A stretch of 64,000 nt of DNA, taken from assembly GCA_024500155.1 (NCBI GenBank), contig CM044877.1, positions 24,322,001 to 24,386,000 on the forward strand, in the 5' to 3' direction. Positions 10,647 through 22,548 of the stretch are shown here, piece by piece; positions within the stretch are counted from its first letter, which is position 1, and each line of letters opens with the position of its first letter. Made by a program: the position numbers and the translations under genes. Below the pieces are notes generated by a model. The model saw nothing but the letters and a program-made list of their open reading frames with translations, searched no databases and had not been told where the DNA came from. This stretch comes from Chenopodium formosanum (taxonomy: Eukaryota > Streptophyta > Magnoliopsida > Caryophyllales > Amaranthaceae).

Positions 10647-11434
10647 TGTTATACTAATAAGCAATAAAACAGAATTAACTTATCTCTTGATGCGTGAACC
10701 AAACTAACAATAGCCGCATCGTGGAGAACCACTGACCTAAAAGACGATTCCGCGCTACCTCCCGGTGCAGTAGACAGATGCGGTCGCTCTCCAGGATAAG
10801 CACGGCGCCGGAGTTTATGTGCATTCATAAACCCGACTAGAACTCAGAATACTTGCCCTAAAAACAGAAAAGAAGAAACTCGTGTTTAGATAATTTTAGA
10901 GAAGAGAGAAGACTGATTGTGTTGTGTGTTTAGACTGAGAAAACCACCGAGTATTTATAGGGTGAAAAGGAAAAATGGGAAGCATAAAAGGTCCGTCAAC
11001 AACCGAGGCAAGAAACAAGGAATTAATCAGTCAGCTACAATCAAGGAATTAATGACTGAATTAATTCCGTAATCCCAACAGTCAGAAAAGAATAATCCCA
11101 ACAGACAAAAAGGAATATTCTGTTTAACAAAGAAAGGAAAATAAAATTTCTCCAAAAAGATAACAAGGACCCACGCCCGCGCATCGCATTCCCCAAGACC
11201 CCAAGTCCCAAGTCCCGAGGCCCGAGCCCGACCCAACCCGGCTGGGCTCGGCGCGCGCACGCGCGCGTTTGTGTGTGTGGAGTAACACACACCTCCAACT
11301 CACTCAACTAAGTAGTGATAAAGCACTACAATATAAAAATAAGGAAACACCTCACTCCCCAATCAATGTGGGACTTTTTCTCCTCAATTGTTTTTTTCTC
11401 TGTCACTTTGTTTTTCTATCAAGAACTTCCAACA
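10647..11434 (-). repeat. 5' LTR of Copia-A (788 bp)
   Basis: It shares termini with the left LTR and is followed by TATAA. The minus-strand TATA box TATAAATA is at 10952-10959, predicting a transcript start near 10925. The 13-mer complementary to the primer-binding position is at 10737-10749, downstream of that start. Confidence 0.92.
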
Positions 11435-11439
11435 TATAA

Positions 11440-12204
11440 CTCACTTAACACTCACCATAATGCAACCAAACGTAGTCGTGTTTTTGCGTAGTCGTGTTTT
11501 TGCAACCAAACGTGATTGTCAACATGATTGCATAATTATTACAGGGAAATTCCTGTTTCTCGTATTGGGAAACAAATTTTGTTTGTTTTTCATGGGGCAT
11601 TTTCGTGAATAAAATCAATTTTTTCATTATTTTGGTCTTCGTAATTGAATAAAATTGTTAGTTTATTTACGAAAATGTCATGTAAATAATAAATTTGTTT
11701 CTTCTGGGGCATCTCATCTCATATTATTGTAGATATTACAATGTCATATTAGCTAGTTTTATAATACTCTATTTCATTATTTACGTAAGTATTGTAGGGA
11801 CATCACTTCCATAATTAGCAACACTTTTGTATTATCATGTGAATTATCAATAATTAATTTACATTTAATGTCAAATTTGGTGTGCTCATTATGCACATAA
11901 ATTATCCAAATAGAAACATCTGATATCACGTGATCATTAATCTATTGATATTCTTTTATATAAACATATCTGTCAGAGATATTAGATATGGAAAAATATG
12001 TGTGATATATTTTCTATTGTTACATATCTTAAGAGCTTAGATTTTGTATAAATACTCAACCTATTGATATATTTCTATTATTCTCTTTCACTCTAATTTG
12101 TCACCAAATGGATCACAAGGCAGTACACATTAATGGCCTACCGTAAAAGAATCAGATTTTTGTAGCATTAGTTGAGTATATACATTGCAAAATTTAAGTA
12201 ATGG
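11440..12204. other. Non-coding stretch between Copia-A and Copia-B
   Basis: No gene is seen. A 17-bp unit (GTAGTCGTGTTTTTGC) is repeated twice at about 11467-11502. The piece AACCAAACGTGATTGTCAAC (about 11503) recurs at about 53229, and 11780-11950 resembles 58170-58450. This was the DNA upstream of the knottin TATA box before Copia-A inserted. Confidence 0.5.
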
Positions 12205-12209
12205 ATAAT

Positions 12210-12402
12210 TGTTATGAAATATCTAAATGTGGATGACTATTATCCCATGTACTATCGAGAATACTCTAGAGTTGGGGACTTGATCTTATCCGTTGATGGA
12301 ACCCTGAACAATATACATGTATATATATCGCGTACTAAATGGAAAGAAATACAACGTAACAAATTTTCCTATCTCTCTATATTTTCTCCTTCATATTTAA
12401 CA
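12210..12402 (+). repeat. 5' LTR of Copia-B (193 bp)
   Basis: It starts TGTTATGAAATATC and ends TTTAACA. It aligns end to end with 35124-35323 with many substitutions and small indels, so the element is old. It is followed by CTTTATCAGCACC, which could be a degenerate primer site. Confidence 0.88.
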
Positions 12403-12710
12403 CTTTATCAGCACCAACTCTGGCTAAAATCAAGACCGAGGTTTAATCCTATATGACGATCATTTGTTAAAGATCGTGAAAGGTATGCCTACACTATTAT
12501 TTCATCATATTATTGTAGATAAATAAATTTACATATATATGTTATTCCATCAAATTATTGTAGGTTAACAAGTTTACATATAAGAATAAGAATATGTTTA
12601 TGTATTAGTCAAAAAGTGTAATTCAATCATAATCATATCCGACTATTATATACGTAGTATTATGCGCATAATGATTGTTTGATAGAGTAGGATTGTACAG
12701 AGTAGATTTA

Positions 12711-13060
12711 GGCCCTGTTTACTTCACCTTAAAAAATAATATTCAGTAAAAATAATTTCAATTTAGTAAATATAATTTCAGATTAGTAAAATTAATTAAT
12801 TTCAGTTCAATAAAAATAATTTCAGTTCAGTAAAATTAATTTCAGCTTAGTAAACATCAGTAATTTCAACGAAGAAATATAATAGAAATTCAGTAAAAAT
12901 AATTTTAGTTCATCAAATATAATTTCAGTTCAGTAAAATTAATTTCAGTTTAATAAAAATAATTTAAAATCAGCAAATATAATCTAAGTTCAGTAAAAAT
13001 AATTTCAGTTAAGTAAAAATAATTTCAGTTCAGCAAAAATAAGGTGAAGAGAACGGGACA
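12711..13060. mobile_element. PIF/Harbinger-type (Tourist-like) MITE, 350 bp
   Basis: The left end GGCCCTGTTTACTTCACCTTA matches the inverse of the right end (TGTCCCGTTCTCTTCACCTTA) at about 16 of 21 bases. Both sides carry TTA, the Harbinger target duplication. The interior is a run of about 20-bp units of the form CAGTAAAATTAATTTCAGTT. No protein is encoded. Confidence 0.75.
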
Positions 13061-13287
13061 TTAATCTTTGTGTGCCAGTATAGCTTTCCTCTTCGATTAT
13101 AGAATATCTCTTAGTGATTTGGTAAAATTTGTTAATTTGTGCTTTCTATAAATGATTTAAGTCTATTAATTTTTGGAATTATTATTTTATTCTATATTAT
13201 ATTTCTTTCACATATCTAATAGTCTAATACTATTTATGTATCCAATATTGCAAAATATTAACTAACTTACATATAAATCTGTTTTAG

Positions 13288-13411
13288 TTTTTTATTTTTT
13301 TTTTTATTTTTTTTTTTAGTGCTTAGAGAGCCACAAAGGCGGGGGTGAGAATCGATCCCAGGATCTCCTGGAACCGGAAGGAAAGCTCTAACCACTTGAG
13401 CTATCCCTCAC
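13288..13411 (-). mobile_element. tRNA-derived SINE
   Basis: On the minus strand a polymerase III A-box-like segment (TAGCTCAAGTGGTTAGAGC, about 13384-13402) is followed by a B-box-like GGATCGATTC (about 13347-13356). The body ends in A-rich tails, seen as interrupted T runs at 13288-13318. Length about 120 bp. No clear target duplication was found. It is not a functional tRNA, since no CCA-ready acceptor stem or anticodon arm is visible. Confidence 0.65.
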
Positions 13412-14144
13412 TCTAATTGCAAAACCTCAATTGTTGTTAGACAATTTTGTACAACTAATTCAGAAATTATTCTATACGATGTACTTCACCAATATGACTA
13501 GATGTTTATGTATAAACTAGTTATTGGCTCGGGTGATGCCCCGGGTCATTATAAATTTGTATTTTTGATAAAACTAAATTTAAAAGGTTAGTGTTCAATA
13601 ATCTTTATAAGTGAATAAAAATATAATAATAAAAAAAATAATAATTTATGTAAAAATTACGGAGTATTTTGTATCTAGTATTGAATTCGTAGAAAATTAG
13701 TAGCATCCAAGGAATCCACAACGATTTGTATGTGATTAATATTTTAATGTAAAATTATTTAGGAGTTACATTCTACGGGGAAATAAAGTGCACTGGTTAT
13801 ACATATGAAAAGTTTTAATTAGGATAATAAATGATGACACATAAGGTGACACATATTTCTTATGTGGTAAGTCATATAGAAGGAACGGTGACACATGGCA
13901 ATAACATGTTGTCCCATTGAATTTTAATAATATTATAGATTGATTATGTTTATTTGTTGCCTTTTTTTCTCGATCGGTAGAACTTAGCGTATAGTATAGT
14001 CTACTCCAATTGATTGATTATACGCCATAAACTTATATCATTATGTTATTAATGTGCTAAGCTAGTATTAAAGTTGCATGCTATTTCTATATCTAAAACA
14101 AATTAAAGTTGCTTTTGAATTAAAGTTACTTTTGGATAGCATAT
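13412..14144. other. AT-rich leader sequence of Copia-B, no gene
   Basis: No open frame of interest. The motif CTAGTTATTGGCTCGGGTGATGCCCCGGG near 13508-13537 resembles the terminus-like motifs at 51.8-53.1 kb. Otherwise the sequence is featureless AT-rich DNA. Confidence 0.4.
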
Positions 14145-14433
14145 TGATAGAGTATAAAATATATTCCTGGGCCTCACCATCGGTTTAAGCTTTTGGTTGA
14201 GTTGGTTCTCTAACATGGTATCGGAGCCAACGTGACATAGAGGACACGAGTTGGAATCTCATCTACTCCTCCTTTAAAGTGGAATGAATTCGCGCTAGTG
14301 TGGGTGGGCCTGTGTTGCATCCACATTTTACGCCCAAAGGGCCTTTCATGTGAGGGGGAGTGATAGAGTATAAAACATATTACTGGGCCTCAACCATCAG
14401 CGTAACCTTTTTGGTTGAGTTGATCCACTAACA
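14145..14433 (+). mobile_element. TRIM: complete 289-bp miniature LTR retrotransposon
   Basis: Two short LTRs (14145-14215, 71 bp; 14361-14433, 73 bp) start TGATAGAGTATAAAA and end TAACA. The left LTR is followed at once by TGGTATCGGAGCC, an initiator-Met tRNA type primer site. The right LTR is preceded by the polypurine tract GTGAGGGGGAG. The element is flanked by a perfect CATAT duplication (14140-14144 and 14434-14438). The 145-bp interior has no coding capacity, so reverse transcription must have come from another element. Confidence 0.92.
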
Positions 14434-14526
14434 CATATTGATACGGATGTTATTTGTGTATTCTCCATTATATATATATATATAATTATATATACACATC
14501 CTATATTTTTTCTTTCCAATTTAATA

Positions 14527-14628
<102 letters not shown>

Positions 14629-14733
14629 GCACTAGTATGACAAGTTTTCTACATGAAGTATAATTGTGGATGCATTTATCAAACGTTTCAATATATAAAT
14701 CAGTGGTCAAATATTGCAAATACATGATGTATT

Positions 14734-15084
14734 ATTTTAAGAATGAATATTTAACTATTATAAGTTTCACATGCTATCCCGGCCCATAGGAGTAATCCAC
14801 AGAAAAGTATGATAATCAAAGGATTCTAAGATTATTTTACTTATTTGACGACATAATTTTTTTTGACAAGATAAATATTTGTTTAAAATATTTGATGTAA
14901 TAATCAAAAGATAAAATTTACGGTATAATTTTGTTCTTTATTTAATGAAATATATCATTTGCTATTTTATTTTATTTATTACTCTTGAGTGAGATTGCTA
15001 ATATACACGGTTTCCTTCCTCAAGGTTCAATACACAAATTTTTATTGTAGTTAATTACTTGAACTTAGTCTTAACTAAAACTTA

Positions 15085-15170
<86 letters not shown>

Positions 15171-15525
15171 ACAATATTTTAAGAATGAATATTTAACTAT
15201 CATAAGTTTCACATGCTATCCCGGCCCATAGGAGTAATCCACAGAAAAGTATGATAATCAAAGGATTCTAAGATTATTTTTCTTATTTAACGACATAATT
15301 TTTTTAACAAGATCAATATTTGTTTAAAATATTTGATGTACTAATCAAAAGATAAAATTTATGGGATAATTTTGTTCTTTATTTAATGAAATATATCATT
15401 TGCTGTTTTATTTTATTTATTACTCTTGAGTGAGATTGCTAATATACACAGTTACCTTCCTCAAGGTTCACTACGCAAATTTTTATTATAGTTAATTACT
15501 TGAACTTAGTCTTAACTAAAACTTA

Positions 15526-15593
<68 letters not shown>

Positions 15594-15600
15594 ACAATAT
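14734..15600. repeat. Tandem duplication of a 425-442 bp block with a (TA)n array
   Basis: Unit 1 (14734-15175) and unit 2 (15176-15600) both start ATTTTAAGAATGAATATTTA and contain CATGCTATCCCGGCCCATAG. Both end in a TA array (15089-15165; 15529-15588) followed by TTATAATACAATAT. The units differ by a few substitutions and by TA-array length. No coding sequence is present. Confidence 0.92.
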
Positions 15601-15639
15601 TAGTTTTTAATTTATAAATATTGTTTTATATATCAGTGA

Positions 15640-18600
15640 ATCATCTCAAACCTTGCAAAACTCGAATTTAATTTGTTGCTCTTGATATTACTGCCTTACT
15701 GGAAACAACTATCAGTCTTGGGTGTTAGATGATGAAATACATTTAGATGCAAAAGGAATTGATAACACTATCAAAGAAAACAACACTGCAACAAGCCAAG
15801 ATAAGGCTAAAGCTATGATATTCCTTCTCCATCACCTTCATGAAGGCCTTAAGACTGAGTACTTGATTGTTAAAGGCCCACAAGTCCTTTGGAGTAATCT
15901 AAAGGAAAGTTATGACCACCCAAAAACCGTGATATTACCAAAAGCTCGTTATGATTGGTTATATTTAAGATTACAAGACTTTAAGTCTCGAATACAACTC
16001 AGCCATGTTTAGAATTACGTCACAATTTAAAGTATGTAGAGAGAAAATCACGAATGTAGAAATATTAGAAAAAACATACTTCACTTTTCATGTAAACAAT
16101 GTTGTCCTGCAGACACAATACCGTGAAAAGGGTTTAACAACATATTCGATCTGAATTGATTTATTTTCTCCTTGTGGCTGAGCAAAATAATAAATTATTA
16201 ATGAAAAATCATGAATAATGCCCAACTGGCTCTACTCCATTCCCTGAAGTGAATGCGACATCCCATAGTGGGAAAGAGCAAAAGGCTAGAGATCACGCCA
16301 ACAATCGTGGTCGAGGTCGTGGGCGCGGCCACGGACGTGGATATGTTCGTGGTCGAGGTGGTCATTTTAGGAATTCATACTCTCACCTCAAGTGGGACAA
16401 TAAAGATGGAAATAAGAATGAGAAGGATAAAGGGGAAAATATATGCTACCGTTGTGGAGGAAAAGGTCATTGGTCACGTGTGTGTCGCACACCAAAACAT
16501 CTAGTGGACCTTTTGTAGACACCTAAATGTGTCTCCCCAAAACCAAACTCAGTGATGAATACCTTTCATGTCATTAGATTATCTAACATAGAGAAAGTGT
16601 GAAAAGTCTAGTGATGAGTATGTTTTTATTAAAATATCTCTTCTTTCTGTTTTGAAAATATTTTTTTTCTTACCCTATTTTTGAAAAACATGCATTCCAA
16701 TTTAGTTTGGTCCATGATATGAATCCAATAATGGTGTAGTTGGATGGGTCTTGAAAAGACCTTTCCAACAAAATATTTTAAGCCAATTCTAATGAATAAT
16801 GAGGAAGTTATGGCCAAATTAAAATACTAAACTAGGCCTAAACCGGTTTTTACCTACGACCCAATGATCATGTGGAGGGTCCAAAGGTCTAATCCTATTC
16901 CTAAACTGATTAAGATTAATTAGAAGCTTCTATAAGTTTCTAAAATATCTTAATTATCCTCTTTGAAAAGATAAGATTAAAGAATTTGAGTTAAATGAAA
17001 CCTTTCCTTTTATAAAAACTTTCCTTTTTTAATCCTAATTCTATTCGAATTTAAAGATGTTCAAAGACAGTCAGATATAATTTTTTGTGCCTCATAATAT
17101 TTATCCAAATATTATATGGTTGGATAGATCTTGAAATTATCTTTCCAATGATATATTATATTATTAATTCCGAGCTGTATCGAAAAAGATATGAATGAGA
17201 TATGAAACTCTATCCAAAACTGACACCGTCCTACTGTTTCGGTCATATATTTTTATCTACAAAATACTTTAATCAGATTCTAATTGGGTTGGTAAGTAGA
17301 CTTCAAGAACTTTCCAACGACATATTATATGCCTTATTTGGACTTCTAGATCAAAAGATATGATAAAAACAAAATCCGCAAAAATTGTTGTCCATCGAGT
17401 TTTATTTCGATTCTAATTTGGATTCTTTTCTTATTCTTCAACCCTCTTTTTTCTCTATAAATAGAGGTCATATCTCCCCTTTTTCAATCCATCAACTCTC
17501 ATCAAGAATTTCTTGATTTTGTCTGTCTCTTTCTAAACCAACCCTTTTACAAACAAAATTCCTCATACATTAGCACTAGACACACCTAGCCAAGTTCAAA
17601 GTTGCCTTCGCCCTAGACGTGAAAGGTTTGATATTTCTGAGGGTTTGGTTCCAAATCTCTATTTCAATTATTTAATTTAATTGTTTGATTTTATATTTTC
17701 CTTGAAGTTACTAACGTGTGTATTTTGTTATTAGAAAGAGATACGAGGCATCCAAGTAAGTGTTTTAATTGCTTTATTGATATTATGATATAGAAATCAT
17801 GTTTAGGATTATTTTAATTCCTAGTATCATGTTTAGGATGTTTTTTCTAGTATCATGTTTAGGATGTTTTATTGCTTCCTAGTATCATGTTTAGGGTGAC
17901 AACAATAAGTTCCTTATATCAATTATGATTTTTGTAATGCTTCCTATTTTCTTTCCTAATAGCATGTTAGTATCATGTTAGGGCTAAAGCTTTGATTTTT
18001 ATATGTTTAGTTACATGTTAGGGTTTGTTATTAATCTTGTTAATATCATACCTAGGATCTTGCTATTATTAAGCTTTAATGATGGTATTATTATGATTAT
18101 TATGATTATTATTATGTTGCTTGATTTATCATATTGTTATTGCTTGATCACGCCATTTATGCATGTTTAAAGGGAATTTGTACTTGTAATCACGCTTAAT
18201 AAGATAATTTATAATCTTTTTAGGGTTAATATGATTATAATTCAAGTGATCGCCAACAGTAGATTTATTTGTGCATTAATATTCAAATAACATAGATAAA
18301 CAGGTTTAAGGTTAACCAATTGATTGCATGTTAGTCAGAAAGCGCACATGAATACGAGCAGAATAAAGTAGAGGCCTATTATTAGGGCATGTTCAATTTC
18401 TTTTAGGTTGGATTTGTACCTTCATCCCCAAACTTCCAGTCATGGTTCCAGACCTATTGCAGTTAACGATCTCTTGGATCGTTAATTGGTGTAACCTTCA
18501 CCCTGTGAACGGTTTACAAGTTCCTAAAACTTGTTGGCAACTCTTTTTCTCTATCTTCCTTCCCTTTGGACGCCATCATGCTTAAGTGTATGATCACAGT

Positions 18601-18774
18601 GGGGTTCAAGTTTGGGGTAATTCTTAAAATATTCCCTACACCTTTATAAACAATCAATCAAACAGAAAGGGAAGAAAGTGGAAACAAATTTGGTGTACGA
18701 GGATAACGAAGGTGATTTTGATCACGGTGATACAACTCACCTGGAAGCGGCTGATTTCTTCCCTAATCATTAAG
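15640..18774 (+). pseudogene. Copia-B gag, split by a solo LTR
   Basis: The first part has the Copia gag motifs SWVLDDEIHLDAKGI and KAMIFLLHHLHEGLKTEYL (about 15715-15870). A frameshifted stretch follows, then an Arg/Gly-rich linker and the nucleocapsid zinc knuckle CYRCGGKGHWSRVC (about 16444-16485). The solo LTR 16514-18640 interrupts the frame at a codon after the knuckle. The frame resumes at 18646 and ends at a TAA near 18772. Several other stops are present, so it was dead before or soon after the interruption. Confidence 0.85.
16514..18640 (+). mobile_element. Solo LTR of a Tat/Ogre-like Gypsy family (2127 bp)
   Basis: It begins TGTAGACACCTAAATGTGTC, ends AATATTCCCTACA, and is flanked by a perfect CCTTT duplication (16509-16513 and 18641-18645). 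A TATA box TATAAATA is at 17456-17463. No internal region, primer site or second LTR remains, so it is the product of LTR-LTR recombination. Relatives are at 59274-61422 (plus) and at 35850-37767, 38971-40857 and 44489-49047 (minus). Confidence 0.9.
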
Positions 18775-19013
18775 AAAAAAATTGAATAAATTATAATCCA
18801 TTGGCGAATTAACTCTATTAATTAGCTTGCATACATTTATTTTATTTTAGTACTATGACTTTATGCTTTATGGGACATTTGTGTTTTTTGGACAGTTTTA
18901 TGTTTTTGGACATTTTTATGTTTTCGAATATTTCATTATTATCATTTATTAATTTATGTTATTTGATATTGTGAATCTGATTTTAGTTCCTTTAATTCTA
19001 TTAGAATATATGA

Positions 19014-20627
19014 ATTTCTTTGGAGCTCAATCATCAACCAATGGTGAAGATTTATGTCTAGTTGATAGTGCTACTACTCACACCATACTTAAGAATAAGA
19101 AATAACTTTTGCAATTGATGATGAAAGAAATTAATGTGAGAACTACATCATGTAGTACAAAAATTATAGAAGACTCCGGAAGAGCAAATGTTTTATTGCC
19201 ACGGGGAACAAAATTGGAAAATATTGATGCATTATACTCCCCTAAGTCTCAAACAAATTTACTAAGTTGTAAAGATATTTGACAAAACGGATACCATATT
19301 GAGATAATTAGTGAAGGAAATAACGAATTCCTTCAAATCACGAGTGTAACTCAAGGCAATAAACTTACTATGGAGAAATTACCTACATTCTTCACTGGTT
19401 TGTACTATACAAAAATCAATACAATTGAATCACATGCTATAGTAAACCAGAAGTTTACTGATGACTTCAAAGTTTGGCATGACCGGTTAGGCCATCCCGG
19501 TTTAATAATAATGCGAAAAATAATCGAAAATTCATGTGGAAACTCGTTGAAGAGCCAGCAAATTCTTCATAATAATTTTTTATGTGCTGCTTTCTTAATA
19601 AGCAAGTTAATACTCCAGCCATCACCAGTTAAAAAAAATTCCGAATCAATTACTTTTCTAGAACGTATACAAGGGGATATATGTGGACCAATTCATCCCC
19701 CGTGTGGGCCATTTAGATATTATATGGTTTTAATAGATGCATCAACTAGATGGTCACACGTATCATTGTTATCAACTTGCAACCTTGCGTTTGCGAGACT
19801 ACTTGCTCATTTGATCGGATTACGAGCACATTTTCCAGATTTTCCTATTAAGGATATTCGTCTAGATAACGCTGGTGAATTCACATCCCAGACTTTTGAT
19901 GAATATTGCATGCATGTCAATTGGGATTAGTGTTGAACATCCTGTAGCATATGTCCACACATAAAATGGTCTTACGGGATCGTTAATTAAACTTTACAAT
20001 TGATTGCTAGACCATTACTTATGAAATCTATGCTCCCAATTTCTGCTTCGGGGCAGCTATGTTACATGCAGCAACACTAATTCGCATCAGGCCGACAAGT
20101 CATCATAAGTTTTCCACATCAAAAAATTTCACAATTGGTTTTTGGTCAGGAACCAAATGTATCCCATTTGAGAATATTTGGATGTGCAGTATATGTTCCA
20201 ATTGCTCCACCACAACGCACTAAAATGGGCCCTCAAAGAAGACTAGGGATATATGTTGGATATGAATCTCCATCGATAATTAAGTACTTAGAGCCAACTA
20301 CAGGATATTTATTTATTTACGGCTCGTTATGCAGATTGCCATTTTGATGAATTAGGCTTTCCAACATTAGGGGGGGGTAAACAAACAGCTGGAAAAGGAA
20401 ATTAGTTGGAATGAATTATCATTATCTCACCTAGATCCTCATACTAAACAATGTGAATTGGAAGTTGAAAAGATAATTCATTTACAAAATTTAGCAAATC
20501 AATTGTCAAACTCATTTACGGACCCCAAGAAAGTGACAAAGTCACATATACCGGCTGAAAAAGGCTCCGATTAAGATTGATGTCCCAGAAGGACAAGCCC
20601 AAGTTGCAAATGATTTTAAAGCACGCT
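19014..20627 (+). pseudogene. Copia-B pol, 5' half: protease and integrase
   Basis: The protease region carries VDSATTHTIL (about 19063) in place of the common DTGA motif, then KVWHDRLGHPG (about 19470) of the GAG-pre-integrase domain. The integrase core shows GDICGPIHP, VLIDASTRWSHV and RLDNAGEFTSQTF (about 19860-19895). Stops occur at about 19102, 19280 and 19928, with frameshifts after 20350. CACTA-1 cuts it at 20628, and the RT half resumes at 33044. Confidence 0.88.
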
Positions 20628-21559
20628 CACTACTGAAATTCGGGAAAATAACGACAGTTTTTATACGACAGCTATCAAAACTATCGTAAAGTTTTAATTC
20701 TACAACAGTTTTAGTGGATGTCGTTGATTTATGACGATTTTGGCAATCAAAACTGTCGTAATAATTAAAAATAATTATAAAAAAATTAAATATTTACGAC
20801 AACTGTAAACTGTCGCAGAGTTGTTTTTTTTTAAAAGTAAGGGTATTTAACACGGAGCACCCAACAAGCCCACAAACCCTAATCTATTTCCGTCGTTTCT
20901 TTCCTCTCTCTTCGTTTCTCAATTTCTCTCTCCTCTTCTCTTCCTCTTTCTCGGTTTCTATATCTTCTCCTCCTCATTTAGAGTTTCTTATTTTTCTCTC
21001 CTCTTCTCTTAGTTTCTTTATTCCTCTCTTCTCTTACACTAGTGGAAAAATAGCTATCCGTAACAGGCAAGGGGCGTTACGAACGCGGCTGTTACGGATA
21101 AGCTACATTATTTGTAACGGGTAGTTAAAATGTCCGTTACTAATAACCCGTTATTCGTAATGGGTAGTTAAAATGCCCGTTACGAATGACCCGTTATTCG
21201 TAATGGGCAGTTAAACTGCCCGTTACGAATAACCCATTATTTGTAATGGACATTTTAACTGCCCGTTACCAATAACGGGTTATTTGTAACGGAAAGTTAA
21301 AATGCCCGTTACGAATACAATTGAAGCCAAATTAAAAAAAAAAATGTAGCAGGGGATACCTGCTACCTAGTATGTTGGTAATAATTTTTTTTTCATATTA
21401 TTGTTTTTTTAAGGAAAAGGGGAATTCATATTACTTAATTAATCAAATCAACAAGTTCAGGGAGCTATAGAAACTGCTCCAACAGGAAAACCCTAACAAT
21501 TACAAATTATAAAATAAAAGCATGCTCTACTTGAGTTCCATAAATACGATTATATAAAA

Positions 21560-21740
21560 TGAGAGGAAGGTTCCTCAAAGCCTGTACCCTATATGCAGCT
21601 CTCCACCATATCAATTTCGTAGGCATTGTTGGCGCAATCCGCAATGGTGTTGTGCTTGATTATATCCCCCTCCATATCAATTGCCATTCGTGCACTGTTA
21701 TTCCAACAATATCAGCTCCGTTGTCCGCAATTTTCATCAC
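21560..21740 (-). pseudogene. Captured exon fragment, possibly HDS/ispG-like
   Basis: On the minus strand a TGGCAG splice acceptor precedes an exon-like start reading VMKIADNGADIVGITV. This resembles the N-terminal TIM-barrel segment of plastid 4-hydroxy-3-methylbut-2-enyl diphosphate synthase (MEP isoprenoid pathway). The frame then breaks down with a stop after about 26 codons, though a second frame stays open further. The match is short, so the assignment is tentative. It lies in the same orientation as the other captured pieces of CACTA-2. Confidence 0.35.
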
Positions 21741-22548
21741 CTGCCAGTAAATGTGATTAGGTTACCAAGAACTGGCTGAAAGTGTACAACATGAATACAT
21801 GATAACATTCTGATTTAGTTGTGTGAGTGGATGTGCAATTCTCAAGTTTACACATTTGTGATTAGATCTAAGCAATCGATAAAGACCGAGTGTGATTATA
21901 TTCCGTTTACTATGAATTTGAAAGATGAATATACTCTAAATCCAACCTATCCTCTTCAAAATCAATAAATCTGTCAGTTTATCAACTCTTGCATATCGAA
22001 AGTACCCCCCCCCCCTCCCAAGCAGTCACCAGAAAGACGTATAGCCTACTCACATACATTGAAACAATTCAGCTCATTCATGATGCCTAGTAAGCAGTTG
22101 TAGCACTTGAAACTTCAATGCAGAATACAACTTCTACACCAACTATGAACCTCGCCCCAGGAAGAGAGTGGCCATGTATTGGACCTCAAAATCTAAGAAT
22201 GCATCTACTTACTGAATTACTGTTGCAGTACAAGCTTTCAATCTTATAGATCAGCACAAGGACCTTTCTTTTTCTTTACTTTAGATCTATTTAGCCATTT
22301 TTATTGTAGTCAGATTTTAACAGGTGGGAATAATATGAGACATTACTCACAGCAGTTTGCTAGATTAGAGCTATAACAATATATTATAAAAAAGATAGAT
22401 GAATCAGGTACATGCAAATTAATGTCATGCAATGCTCAAACGAAAACAACTAAAAAAGCTGTGGCGATGCAAGGAGTGCTGGAGTGAAGCTTAAAAGGTA
22501 AAGTTTGTTTTTATCATTTTGTGAGTTAATATAGTACATTGGTTATTG

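Larger units (their letters stand above)
5384..11434 (-). mobile_element. Copia-A: LTR retrotransposon, 6.05 kb, degenerate
   Basis: Two LTRs with TG...CA ends (5384-6192 and 10647-11434) bound a gag-pol region of Copia order (protease, integrase, RT, RNase H). The target duplication is TATAA on both sides. A polypurine tract (TGTGGGGGAT on the minus strand, 6193-6202) adjoins the 3' LTR. The leader between the 5' LTR and the gag ATG is only about 15 bases and has no standard tRNA primer site; instead it holds a 13-mer complementary to the LTR. Several stops and frameshifts make it non-autonomous today. Confidence 0.93.

Noticed and set aside
13288..13411. Functional tRNA gene on the minus strand
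   Set aside because: A and B boxes are present, but the cloverleaf is incomplete and the unit ends in A-rich tails, so it was called a SINE.
21559..21750. Plus-strand 63-codon open frame
   Set aside because: The minus strand has a splice acceptor and an HDS-like motif at the same place, so this frame is its antisense shadow.
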